Part shown: piece by piece, positions 45,186 to 56,984 of the stretch
Position numbering within the stretch: the first letter of the stretch is position 1
Layout: the number at the start of each line of letters is the position of its first letter
Assembly (NCBI GenBank): GCA_964019155.1
Contig: OZ025241.1
Location: forward strand, 90,359,723-90,423,722
Source of the DNA: Osedax fenrisi
Lineage: Eukaryota; Annelida; Polychaeta; Sabellida; Siboglinidae
DNA: 64,000 bases
Direction: 5' to 3'
The notes under the pieces: model-generated
What the model was told of the DNA's origin: nothing
The model's input: the letters and a program-made list of their open reading frames with translations, nothing else
Databases searched by the model: none
Program-made: the position numbers and the translations under genes

Positions 45186-45568
45186 AAGACTGATATCGGG
45201 CCGATTTTTATAGCTGGATATCGTCAAACATCACAATGGGAATTTCGATGTGAACGACTATAATTATAGACTAATCTCGTATATTAATAGATAATGAAGT
45301 TCTAAATCTTGGGAAATATAAAATCATATTGTTTACTTTAAACCTCTATTCAAACAATAATCACATTACCGTTGTTATATGATTATATATAAATATATGT
45401 TTTATATATATAATATATAATATGTTTAAATTCTATACAATTCTATATTTATTTATTAACTAGGCCATTTTTATTATTATAAGGAACATCCCACCGGCCA
45501 AAATAAAATGATAAATAATAAAGTTACCAATTTAATTATTCCGACATACGCGAATATATATATACACA

Positions 45569-45609
<41 letters not shown>

Positions 45610-45965
45610 ATAAATAAATAATGTATTTTATAAAACAATGTTACTGTACTATTTATAATTATGAATTATTATAAATTCAATTCAATTTATTAAACTAGCT
45701 TTGAAGTTTTTGAAAATAGTGGAGACCATGATTATCCATATTAAAATCAATTCATTGTAATATATGTAATCCATAAGCTTGAAGTTAAATTGTTATTATA
45801 GAAATTAATAACATATTATATATATATATATATACATTTCCTTTGATTTATGAATATATTAATGTATATATATATATATATTAGAGGCTGAGCCAAAACA
45901 TTTTAAAATGTATTTTGTTATCTAGAAAATTATAATTCAATTGATAAATATATATATATAGCTAC
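45186..45965. other. Gene-free stretch with (AT)n
   Basis: AT runs at 45568-45606 and shorter ones near 45825 and 45870. A short, less AT-rich segment at 45188-45270 (GATATCGGGCCGATTTTTAT) is unexplained. Confidence 0.45.
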
Positions 45966-45969
45966 CAAC

Positions 45970-46978
45970 ATGGATATAATAATTGAACTAAAAAAACCCT
46001 GGAAAAAGATTGCCTACGGAGGATATATATATACTAAAGGTGTGTCTGGAATAGATAAAATATGGTGGGTATGTAGCAACAAAAATAAATATTCGTGCCG
46101 AGGTTCAGCTTATACAAACAATACATGTACCACTATTAGTATGTGTATTGAACATAGCCATGAACAATCTGGTGACTATGTTTAAATGGTAACAGCAAGA
46201 GTAGACATGGCTATAAAAGCATCGGAAACAGTTGAAAAACCCTCAAATATTTATTCTCAGTGCATTATGGCTTTAAATAATAATGCTAATAAATATTTAA
46301 AAGATGAAAATAATATAAAGCGAACAATACGAAACTACAGAAAAGCTCCACTTGATGTTAACAACTTAGGAGATCTAATTATTCCACAGGAATACGCTTA
46401 CATGAGAAATTCCCCATTCATCAAAAGCTTTCTATTGTATGATAATGGAGTAGAGTATGTCAAGGATATTAATATTCTCAACCCCGACGTTACTCAAAAT
46501 CCTTGCAGACTCTGAAACAATTTACATGGATGGTAATTATTCGATCGCACCTCACCTATTTAAACAATTATATATTCTACGGGCAACTTTAAATGATGGG
46601 ACCATAACTTGTGTACATGCTTTGCTTCAAGTTAGTAATAATAATTAACCAATGTAGAGTATACATCTAATTATATATATCAACATATTATTATTAACAT
46701 TATTATAATATATATAATGATTATATAATTATATATATATAGGTTATAACTATACCTAACATTATTTATATATCTACTCTTATATATATATTTTATAATC
46801 ATAGAACAAAATAAGACTAATATACGAAGATTTATTAAATACTATAAAGTATAAATGCGGTGAACTTGGCTACGCTATGATGTGTAGAAGAATAGTAACG
46901 GACTTCGAAGATGCTGTTATAAATACTTCATCAAATTATAAATACATCAAATTATCATGGATCAATCTTCATCTGGAA
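45970..46978 (+). pseudogene. MULE transposase with FLYWCH finger, interrupted
   Basis: A FLYWCH zinc finger opens the protein at ATG 45970: KIAYGGYIYTKGVSGIDKIW, WWVC, then YSCRGSAYTNNT and IEHSHEQ. This is the G-(Y/F).(Y)...(W)-C...CR.(R/A) and H.H pattern. After a single in-frame TAA (46183-46185) the linker continues to 46470. A one-base frameshift leads to the catalytic part, ILADSETIYMDGNYSIAPHL then FKQLYILRATLNDGTITCVH, with the first catalytic Asp in MDG. The exon ends CAA|GTTAGT (46630). A second exon (46805-46978) reads YEDLLNTIKYK and RRIVTDFEDAVINT, with the second Asp, ending GGAA|GTAAGT. The remaining DDE residues and SWIM zinc finger are absent. Confidence 0.85.
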
Positions 46979-46994
46979 GTAAGTATTACCTTTT

Positions 46995-46999
<5 letters not shown>

Positions 47000-47032
<33 letters not shown>

Positions 47033-47305
47033 TGATCCATTTTATAATTAAATAAACATTTAATATGTTTTTATATACCTATATTTTATAGGTATATCGT
47101 ATTATATTTTGAATATTTATGGCAATTTATTATCGGCCATATTTTACTTAACGTATATAAATAATTAACTATAAATAACTACGATACATCATATATAGTA
47201 TATACTATATATTGTATATACTATATATTGTGTATCATTATTAGCTATAATTAATTACTTTAATAGTCAAACATAATGATAAAGATTGTTATAAGTGTGT
47301 AAACA
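47000..47305. other. Spacer between MULE relic and X copy 2
   Basis: It holds an (AT)n tract at about 47001-47030 and TATACTATATATTGT repeated twice near 47195-47230. No gene. Confidence 0.5.
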
Positions 47306-50035
47306 TAGAATGTAGATATGTAACTAATAACATTATAAATCTTAAAAAGCATGACAGTAAAAAACATTTAACTAAATTATTAGTTAAATCTACTAACAAT
47401 TATAATATAAATAATGTATGTACAACTTATGAACATAATGAAAATATGGATAATTATAATAATATGAATATTATTGAATCACAAAATATTAATAATATAA
47501 ATACATATAATAATATATTTTACGAATTACAAAATGTTAATAATGATTATAGTAGGATAATAGAAACGATGAGTCGGTATATAAAAAAAAGCTATTGATT
47601 AAAAATAAGTTATATCAACTTTCATGATTAAATTAAAAGATATACACTCTATTTCAAATATTGCACAAATATCTATTACAAATAAATGTATTGAAATTAT
47701 TAATGTTGTTACAAAAGATTATATTGATATTTAAAAATTAGGTTTAGATCAATTAAATAATAATTATGATAAATCTCCAATTAATTAATTAAGAATAACA
47801 ATATATATGAAGAAGAAATGCAATCAATTAATAGTGTATATAAATTAAATAATATAGTATTCAAAGAATATCCATATGTATCTCCTATTGAATATCCATT
47901 TAGTATACTTAATAAAAATTAAATTTTCCATTATAATCCAATAATATAAAAAAATTTCTAATATTAATATAGATATATTATGCAATAATTCTAATAACCA
48001 ATTTCAAAAATATTATACTGACGTTAGGGGCACTAAATGGCACTAAATAAAAGGAATTTCCAGAAAATACAATAAGGCTTCAATTTTATATAGATGAATT
48101 TGAAATATGTAACACTTTAGGTAGTAGTAAAACAAAATTCAAAATATCAGCTATGTATTTTACTATACTTAATTTACCAGCAAACATTAGATATAAACGG
48201 CATAATATATTTTGGTGTATTTTGAGTAGATATGTTTTCATACAAAAATATGAAAATAGTTACAGCATAATATTTAAACTTTTGTTGTGATCTAAAAAAA
48301 TTAAAAAATGGAATTTCAATTAAACTAAAAAATGGCAATAATTTTAATTTTAATGTAATTATATCCTTTATTTCTAGTGACAATTTATCTGCTAGTGATA
48401 TAGGTTGTTTTAGATTAGCTTTTAATTCTGTGTGTTTTTTTAGATTTTGTTTGATTTCTTATAATGAATTTAAAAACATTATTAGTTTTGATAAATTTAT
48501 ATTCAGAAATATAGAAAATTATTCTGAAGCAATTACTTTATTACCCGAAAATAAAATCAGTATTAGAAATAAATGTGCATTTTCCAATCTAGATTATTTT
48601 AAACCTTATGAATGTTTCCCACCCGATATAATGCATGACATGCTTTTAATTCCATTAACTATGTATAATGTATTGAAATGTTTAAATGATGATAAACTAA
48701 TATCAATATCAGAACTTAATAATAGATTACAATATATTGATTTTCATGATAAATGCAATATATCATTATTGTTTAAAAACAATTTATTTAGAAAAAAACA
48801 GAGATTTGTAGGATCAGTTATGCAACAATTAGAATTATTTTTTATTTTACCTCGTCTTGTAGATACGACTAAACTCATTGATAATAGATATTGGGATATT
48901 TATTTACTATTACGTGAAATATTAGATTATCTATATGCACCTATAATTTTTTTAAATTGCTTAATTTTTTTAATATATTTGTTAGGTTTGATAGAATATT
49001 ATTTAGATCGATATGCCTTTTGTTTCTCTAAAGACAAATTGATACCTAAGCATCTCCATATGTTACACTATTGTCACTTTATTAAGCTATATCGTGCATT
49101 AAGATATTATTATTGTATGCCTTTTGAAAGTAAACACCAGTATTTCAAGAGAAAAATTAAAATCTCACAACATTTTCACTTGCAACTAGTCATCAAATAT
49201 CTTTAATATTATATATATGTAAATATTATATATCTTTAACTTTATATAATGTCATTAAACATAGATACTATAAGTCAAATGGAAAACACTATGCTTTCTA
49301 TCTTTACTATTTTCAATTTACATTAATTATTTATATATGTAAGAATTTTTTATATATATATATAGATTTAAAATTATATAACATATAATTAATGTGTATT
49401 TAATAGGTTTATGATACTTGATAATACAATTTATAATAAAATGGTTAATGAATAAAGATAGTAATGGAAGTGTATGTGTATCATATTGAAATACCACCTA
49501 TTAAAATACATATATTTATATATATATATATGTAATTTATATAATAATGTAATTCTTTCATGAAAATGTTTATACATTTATTTATTTTACAGGCTTCTAC
49601 AAGTGAATCGGATGTCGTAAAGATATCGGAAAAAATTATGGGAACAACTGTTAGAAATGGAATAAAAGAATTTCTAATAAAATGGTTAATGAATAACGAT
49701 AGTAATGGAAGTTTATATGTATACCACTTATTATAATATATATATCGTGTATAATGGTAGACTATATAAATAATGAACGTCGTACGTGTTTGTATGTAGG
49801 GGTTTGGGTATGATAATTATTAAACATCCTAAGTATGTTTATAAAGTGATTATTATAGTTACTGTAATAATCACCTGTGGTGGGATGTGATTTTATAAAT
49901 TAGCTTTATCAATACTTATATTTAAATTTCAAGGTCATCTATTCGTAAAGATAAATGAATGAATGTAGTTATTAAATTGATAACACAGGAAGATATACAA
50001 AAAATCGGAATGGGAAGACACACAATATAGCAATG
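47306..50035 (+). pseudogene. Transposase family X, copy 2 (most complete unit)
   Basis: This unit contains the whole X order. It starts with the N-terminal region (CRYVTNNIINLKKH), then degenerate frames with EYPYVSPIEYPF (about 47868) and TIRLQFYIDEFEICNTLGSS (about 48070). ISAMYFTILNLPANIR follows, then the open frame 48430-49206 (258 codons): CFFRFCLISYNEFKN, KPYECFPPDIMHDML, YWDIYLLLREILDYLYAPII, KHLHMLHYCHFIKLYRALRY, FESKHQYFKRK. The blocks correspond to those of family Y at 22.5-23.6 kb. A downstream exon (49593-49718, KISEKIMGTTVRNGIKEFLI) probably belongs to an accessory protein. Stops at about 47925, 48050 and 48289 disrupt the N-terminal half. The block is the twin of 19372-21834 (with the halves in swapped order) and leads at 50036 directly into copy 3. 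Confidence 0.8.
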
Positions 50036-50238
50036 GAGGAAAATGTAGAATGTAGATATGTAACTAATAAAATTATAAATCTTAAAAAGCATGACAGTAA
50101 AAAACATTTAACTAAATTATTAGTTAAATCTACTAACAATTATAATATAAATAATGTATGTACATAATGTACTTATGAACATAATGAAAATATGGATAAT
50201 TATAATAATATTAATATTATTGAATAACAAAATATTAA

Positions 50239-50857
50239 GGGTAGGCGTAATCTTCGTTTTTATTTTTTAGGGAAATTTTGTTTATATTGAAATATTAAAA
50301 TGTAATTCATTATCTTTAATATGATGTATTATATATCACATACAATTAAACGTAAGTGCCTCAAATACGAAGTTTAATCATACACCTATTCAAAATGGTG
50401 GGATTTAATAATTAGAAAACATGCAAGTAAAACTTTAGATGCCAATATCTCTGGTGTTTTTTTTGTTGATTTTATTTTTTTTAAATGTCTCTATCTTTTG
50501 AACTCTTATATTAATCTTTATAAAATTTTCTGAGTATATACATAATATATGGTTATTATTATATAGGTATGTAAGCTAATGTAAATATAATCAATTAATA
50601 TAATTAATTGAAAAATAATAAAAAAAATCGGTAATAAATTTATTTTTAAATAATTTTAATATTATAATTAACTTTTATTTAATTATTATACTTTTATTAT
50701 TTTATGATGTACCTATATAAATAGAGATGAATGTTATCTCGATAAATAAAAAAAAATAAGATAAAAATACTAATAAATAGAAAAGAAATAGCCTGTTAAA
50801 AAATAGCTATTTTTCCCTATCTTTTACATGTAAATGCCGGCAAGGTTACGCCGGCCC
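50239..50857. mobile_element. TTAA-flanked element, copy 2 (619 bp)
   Basis: The left end GGGTAGGCGTAATCTTCG and right end CGGCAAGGTTACGCCGGCCC are inverted copies. TTAA flanks both sides (50235-50238, 50858-50861), while copy 2 of X at about 47490 has a single TTAA at the same point. TTAA targets are used by piggyBac and Kolobok; GGG-starting TIRs favour Kolobok. Copy 1 is at 9639-10310. Non-coding. Confidence 0.85.
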
Positions 50858-51730
50858 TTAATAATATAAATACATATAATAATATATATTATGAATTACG
50901 AAATGTTAATAATGATTATAGTAGGATAATAGAAACGATGAGTCGGTATTTTAAAAAAAGCTATTGATTTAAAATAAGTTATATCAACTTTCATGATTAA
51001 ATAAAAAGATATACACTCTATTTCAAATATTGCACAAACATCTATTACAAATAAATTTATTGAAATTATTAATGTTGTTACAAAAGATTATATTGATATT
51101 TAAAAATTAGGTTTAGATCAATTAGATACTAATTATGATAAATCTCCAATTTTAATTCAATTAATTAAGAATAATAATATATATGAAGAAGAAATGCAAT
51201 CAATTAATAGTGTATATAAATATAATAATATAGTATTCAAAGAATATCCATACGTATCTCCTATAGAATATCCATTTAGTATACTTAATAAAAATGTAAT
51301 TGTCCATTATAATCCAATAATAGATTTATTATCAACATTTTTTTCTAATATTAATATAGATATATTATGCAATAATTCAAATAACCAATTTCAAAAATAT
51401 ACTGACGTTAGGGATGGCACTAAATGGAAGGAATTTCCAGTAAATACAATAAGGCTTCAAATTTATATAGATGAATTTGAAATATGTAACCCTTTAGGTA
51501 GTAAAACAAAATTAAAAATATCAGCTATGTATTTTACTCTACTTAATTAACCAGCAAACATTAGATATAATCGGCATAATATATTTTTGTGTATTTTGAG
51601 TAGATATGTTTTCATACAAAAATATGAAAATAGTTACAGCATATTATTTAAACCTTTGTTATGTGATCTAAAAAAATTAAAAAATGGAATTTCGATTAAA
51701 CTAAAAAATGGCAATAATTTTAATTTTAAT

Positions 51731-52005
51731 GTATATATTTACCACTTGTCTCATCTATGTATGCAGATGCTGCGTTCACTGTTGCTGCTCCAAAGTACTG
51801 GAACAGTCTTCCCGATGAATTACCGACCATGTCATCATTTATTACTTTTAAATGTCGACTACATACATATATGTTATCATTATAATGTCTTCTTTTTAAA
51901 TTTATTATTATTTGTGTAACTATTTATTTGTTTTACTATTTTAACTTGACGCACATAAAAGTCCATCATTTTCTGAATCAATAAACCTTTCTATTATTAA
52001 ATATA
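51731..52005 (+). mobile_element. CR1/L2-type LINE, extreme 3' end
   Basis: A short frame reads YADAAFTVAAPKYWNSLPDE then LPTMSSFITFKCRLHTYM, the well-known C-terminus of CR1/L2/Jockey polyproteins ('R.F.V.(A)P..WN.LP..(L)R....(F)K..L(K)..L'). A short 3' UTR, AATAAA and ATTATTAAAT follow. It is flanked by TGTATATAT/AATATATCC, matching the uninterrupted X copies at this point (about 21590, 48358), so it is a 5'-truncated insertion. Confidence 0.85.
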
Positions 52006-52366
52006 TCCTTTATTTCTAGGGACAATTTATCTGCTAGTGAAATAGGTGGTTTCAGATTAGCTTTTAATTCTGGGTGTTTTTGTAGATTTTGTTTAATTTC
52101 TTATAATAAATTTAGAAACATTATTAGTTTTGATAAATTAATATTAAGAAATAAAGAAAATTATTCTGAAGCAATTACTTTATTACCTCAATTACTTATA
52201 TTGAAATTTCAAGGTTATCTATTCATCTATGTCATAAAGATACCGGAAAAGATAATTGCAGCCATAGTCAGAAATGGAATAATACAATTTATAATAAAAA
52301 AAATAAAATGGTTAATGAATAACGATAGTAATGGAAATGTATGTGTATCATATTCCACATATTATA

Positions 52367-52412
<46 letters not shown>

Positions 52413-52975
52413 TACATATTATACAGGATGTATACACATATTATATTATACAGGGTATAGTGTACCTATACTATTATGTATATTAAAGATAAAATTATAG
52501 AGAATAAAATATTAAAGATAAATTAATACATATTCCTAGTAAAATGGTATTATCCCATCATTGTATATATATATATATATTTATATGTAAATCATATACT
52601 TGTCTAATAAGTCTTCCCTTATGCAAAAAGAAAACAATATATCTAGGTTTACTATATACAAAATAAGTAGTATATAATACTACTTAGTTATAGATATAAT
52701 TAAGTATACATACATATACATACATACATATACATACATTCACATACATACACACACTATATAATATTTAATATATATATATATATATAATATATACAAA
52801 CACATACATGCACTAATATTGTTAATAACTTCAACTATTTCTATACATAGAGTTATGAATCATACAATCAATGTAACAATGATAATAATTTTATTTTATA
52901 ATATTAAAATATAATTAATTATCTTTAAAATGATGTATAATATCTATAATTATTAATCATTAATTTTATTTTAGT

Positions 52976-54625
52976 ATTGATGATAACGGAAAAGTGTATG
53001 AATAAGAAGGTCATAATGAGTTCAGATGAACGTCTAGATGTTTTAACTATTTTGCATTCAAAATCTGGTCATTCTGGAATGTTAGTTAAATATTTTTAAT
53101 AATTATAATTATAAAATAGTATACTCTATAATTAAAATATATAAATTATGTCAAGTAAATTAGTTCTTTTAAACAATATTAATAAGAATCTATGTTAACA
53201 TCTCTTTATTAGATTTTATTTATTAACTTTACTTTGTATTATATAATCTTTTCCCAATTATATTAAATTTAATATTGTATTACTTACATCAATATATATA
53301 CTTTCAATCAATATTTATTATTTATAGTAATAAAACGGAACATAAAATAAATGAACGATTTTATTGGATAAATATTCGAAAAGATATTCATGATTTCGTT
53401 TGTATTATTTATTTTATTTACAATTAGTAAATACTAAATTTATATATAGTTAATAATTTATATTTAAATATATCCATTGTGTAATAAATATAAATTATAT
53501 TAATTTCTATTATATAGATTAATCTTGCGATACTTGTCAAAGATTTTCAAATATCAAGACAATTTCTCCATTATTACACGCCGGTATGGTTTCGATGGAT
53601 CTCATAGGACCTTTTCCATCAAAGTTTGTAATTTATATAATTAATAATATAATTTATCGATATAATAATAATTTTATATTAATACAGCAATGAATATCAT
53701 TATTTCATCACGATTGATTACTTTACAAAATTTGTAAAATTGTATCCATTAATAAACAAGAAAGCTGAAGGAATAATAAGGTTCTATATATATTATAATA
53801 TTATTATTAGATACATATATATATATATATATAGATAATATTATATATTTTTATACATTATGTTTTATGTATAAGGTATATCATAATTTAAATAATAATA
53901 ATTTCGCACATCTTTTAAATACAAATAAACCACACATATACTCTCCGATAACCAAGAGATTATAATATTCCAAAAACAATTTGTACCCAAAGTAATAATG
54001 GAATATATATAAATGGGATAAAACATTTGAATATACTTAAAAATATCAAACCTATTATAATAGTACAAAAACAATTTGTACCCAAAGTAATAATGGAATA
54101 TATATAAATGGGATAAAACATTTGAATATACTTAAAAATATCAAACCTTACAGAAAATTTAAAATAAACTAAAATTATATATAAAAAATAAATAATTATT
54201 TTATTTTATTTATTATGCATTTCTTTTTTTTATATTATTTATATTATTTTTTATTTATTTGTGAGAGCAACCATTAAAAGTTATATTGAGAAACTTGCTG
54301 GTAGCCTTTTGAGGAAGACAAAAAAAAGGAAGAGTGACGAAGAAAATAAAGAAACAAAAAATAAAATATACTTCACTCAATAAATTACTATTCTACATAT
54401 ATATCATATATAATTATCAATAATATTAAATAATAAATAATATATTTATAATAATACATTTTTATTTTATTATTAACTTATAAGAAATTATATATAATAC
54501 TTAATTAAATATATTTAAAATCTATTTTTTATATATTTATATTATCTGAGTTCATTTTTTTGTTCATATGGGGCTCCGAATAAATTATTATCAGATCAAG
54601 GACGAGAATATATAAATCGACTTGG
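52976..54625 (+). pseudogene. Gypsy/Ginger-type integrase with introns
   Basis: Five GT-AG exons rebuild an integrase: to 53080 (LTILHSKSGHSGM, the two His of the H2C2 zinc finger); 53328-about 53400 (NKTEHKINERFYWINIRKDI); 53518-53623 (CDTCQRFSNIKTISPLL, the two Cys, and VSMDLIGPF, the first catalytic Asp); 53688-53780 (YHYFITIDYFTKFVKLYPL); 54551-54625 (SYGAPNKLLSDQGREYIN, the second catalytic Asp). Junction phases agree except where a 1-bp deletion before CDTCQR shifts exon 3. The third catalytic residue (Glu) was not found. Introns and the nearby Ulp1-type protease favour a Ginger-like DNA transposon over an LTR retroelement. A 95-bp duplication and a basic piece (YIEKLAGSLLRKTKKRK, 54285) sit in the last intron. 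Confidence 0.8.
53971..54147. repeat. Near-identical 95-bp tandem duplication
   Basis: CAAAAACAATTTGTACCCAA at 53971 recurs at 54066, and the following 80 bases are the same in both copies. The lack of differences marks a recent event. Confidence 0.9.
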
Positions 54626-54626
54626 G

Positions 54627-55953
54627 TAATGACGTTTGTTTATCGTAAAGTTAGGCTAATGGGAAACTCTCGATGGCCGATGGCAACCTAGGTAATTAGT
54701 AATATCCTAATTTAGACCAACAGAAGTCCCTTGAGGATCGATGGCGACTCGCTGTCCAATAGTCCACGAAGATAAGAGAACACCTGGTTCTCAGACTAAC
54801 AAAGGAAAAGCACGTGACCGGAACCTACTAACCAGGATCTACTATGAACTATCACGTGACCGGTTCTGGCCAATCAGGAGACATGATTTGTAACCCTTCT
54901 ATAAAAGAAGAAGAAACTAATCAACAGCAGTCTCCCTCCCACCTCTCGACGACACACGCAGATATACCGTACACATCCGAAGTAGAAGAATGAGCTCCGT
55001 TAACTCTAACGTAAAAAGAATCGCACCTCCTATTAACCGTGAGTTGATCCACACTTATTATTTGGTGCCGATTACCAAATTCGTTATTTATACTTATCAA
55101 ACCAACATTGTTACTCATATAAATATGCACAACAACTAAACCGGTCTTATTAATTAAAATAACGAATAACCCACATAATCTCTCACCGTAAGAACTTCGT
55201 TCACAAGTAAAACATACTATTCTTTGAATCCAGTCTTGATAATTCTTTGCTTGATTATTGATTCTTAATTCAATAATATTGTTAATATATATGATGGTTA
55301 CTTGTAGAATAACTCTGAATCTTACATTTGATGAGTACGCCAGTCAATTAAATAATTGATTTGAGAGTGCGTAGTCAGCATACACCACCCTCCGATCAGT
55401 TATTTAATTAGGAATAATTGCAATTATTGCAAATCCTATTCCGGTTGTATTGTAACAATACAACTAGGTATACATTATATTTAACTAAGGATATATTAAT
55501 AAATGTATAATTTGTTTTAAATATTTACTTATATACCTAGTAGTAGTAAATATTTATATTGTATCACTCACACCGATACCTTATATGTACTTACTCTGAT
55601 AAATACTTACTTGCTTGATTAATTCAAACAAGTGCGTATAAATCGAACCAGAGAGATTATTTTGTTTATATATTTCTTTATATATTAGATTATAACTAAA
55701 CGAAATATATTGGTGAAGCGTGATATCGCACCCACAAACAAAGCTTGTCTTGTAGGAGTATATGTATTAGATAGTGTTATTCCCGTAACGCTCCTATAGT
55801 TTCAAGTTACTATCTATCATGGTGGATAATAATGTATCCTTAGTGGTAGAAACCCTGGATGACATAATGAGTAGAAATTATACACCTTATTTGGGTATGA
55901 TAGATGGTACAAACGAGGCACTATTATTAGAATGGATCGAGATATTAGAATAA
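54627..55953 (+). mobile_element. Partial LTR retroelement: 5' LTR, primer-binding site and gag start
   Basis: A block distinctly richer in GC than its neighbours interrupts the Ginger-like element. It contains a TATA box (TATAAAAG, 54900-54907) followed by CAACAGCAGTCTCCCTCC, a likely start site. At about 55711 TTGGTGAAGCGTGATATCGC resembles the tRNA primer-binding site region of gypsy-like elements, so the LTR probably ends just before it; its left edge, near 54630-54660, is unclear. A leader then leads to ATG 55820, opening 44 codons (MVDNNVSLVVETLDDIMSRN...) that could be the start of gag, closed by TAA near 55952. No pol or 3' LTR is present. Confidence 0.6.
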
Positions 55954-55968
55954 TGCAAAATAAATGAA

Positions 55969-56435
55969 TTGAAACGATATTTCATGATGATGCTAAAATC
56001 TTGTTGTAATACACAAAAGAATGTGGAAAGATATGTTATATTTAAATATATATACTACAGATATTTTAATTATAAAAAGGGTTACTATGATTTAAAAAAT
56101 AAACATATGTATATATATATAACATATACAATTCATTATAAGGATGAACTATCTCCTTTCAAATATTTACTATGGCCAACCTTAGTCAATAATTGTTACT
56201 GGGTTTTTATTGTTGTTAACATGGAAACAAATATAATTACTATTTATGATAGTTTGACTATGAAAGAAGAATGTATTAAAACTGTACATAAATGTATGTT
56301 AGTAATCAAGTTAGATATGTATTATCCTGACAAATAATAATATATATGACATTTCTAATAATTAATGGTTTACTGGATTATGTATAATATTTAAATATTG
56401 TTTTATAATAATAGTATGTATTACCTTTATAATTA

Positions 56436-56481
<46 letters not shown>

Positions 56482-56754
56482 TTTAAACAATATAAAATAT
56501 CATTCTAATTTAGTAATTATTTAAATATTATTATTGGAATAAAGAAATATACAGTAAACTATATAAGAAAATATATACAAAATGATTCTTATAATTGTGG
56601 GATATATGTTTGTATGGTTAGTTATGCTTATATTACATAACATATAATATAATATTAATTTTAATAATAGATTGCAGATTATAGTATTGAAGGAATACCT
56701 AGAGATGCTAACGATATGCGAGTTGATATTTTTAATAAATTTATTCTTAAATAA
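55969..56754 (+). pseudogene. Ulp1 (C48)-type cysteine protease relic
   Basis: The frame 55969-56337 contains PFKYLLWPTLVNNCYWVFIV, VNMETNIITIYDSL. This is the 'HW....(I/V)......(I).(V)YDSL' core of Ulp1 proteases, but the catalytic His of HW is Tyr here. A second exon after an (AT)n-filled intron reads IQNDSYNCGIYVCMVSYAYI, with the Gln (56578) and nucleophile Cys (56596). A third (56678-56754, after TTGCAG) reads YSIEGIPRDANDMRVDIFNK and ends at TAA, like the usual C-terminal 'MR..I'. Such proteases remove SUMO-like modifiers and are carried by several transposon groups including Ginger. Its place downstream of the integrase suggests one element. Substitution of the His and poor splicing upstream indicate a dead copy. 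Confidence 0.75.
56440..56476. repeat. (AT)n microsatellite in a protease intron
   Basis: An AT run of about 36 bp between the first two protease exons. Confidence 0.85.
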
Positions 56755-56984
56755 ATTTATAATTAGAATATCAATAATATATATATATTTATTTATTTAA
56801 TAAATAATTTATATATAAAATTATATGTGTATATTTTTTGTATTTTATTAGTCTTTTCTAAATATAACATTTAATTCAGTAGTATTTTTTTATAATTTTG
56901 CAGTAATTATTTATATAATCACATTTTAATTAAAAAATATACTATAACTTAAAATAAAGCATATTTAATAATCGTACAAGTAAT

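Larger units (their letters stand above)
50036..52500 (+). pseudogene. Transposase family X, copy 3, with two insertions
   Basis: The N-terminus MEENVECRYVTNKIINLKKH starts at about 50034. The frame 51194-51550 is the best-preserved N-terminal segment in the window: EYPYVSPIEYPFSILNKNVI, LLSTFFSNINIDIL, YTDVRDGTKWKEFPVNTIRL, QIYIDEFEICNPLGSKTKLK, ISAMYFTLLN. It lacks the deletions and stops seen in copies 1 and 2. A TTAA element (50239-50857) and a LINE 3' end (51731-52005) interrupt it. After 52005 the YCLISYN-type block resumes, then sequence jumps at about 52195 to the accessory exon (IVRNGIIQFIIKK). The central and C-terminal transposase is deleted. Confidence 0.75.

Noticed and set aside
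54921..55130. 69-codon - strand frame in the GC-richer LTR block
   Set aside because: It is antisense to the LTR and carries no family motif; open by composition.
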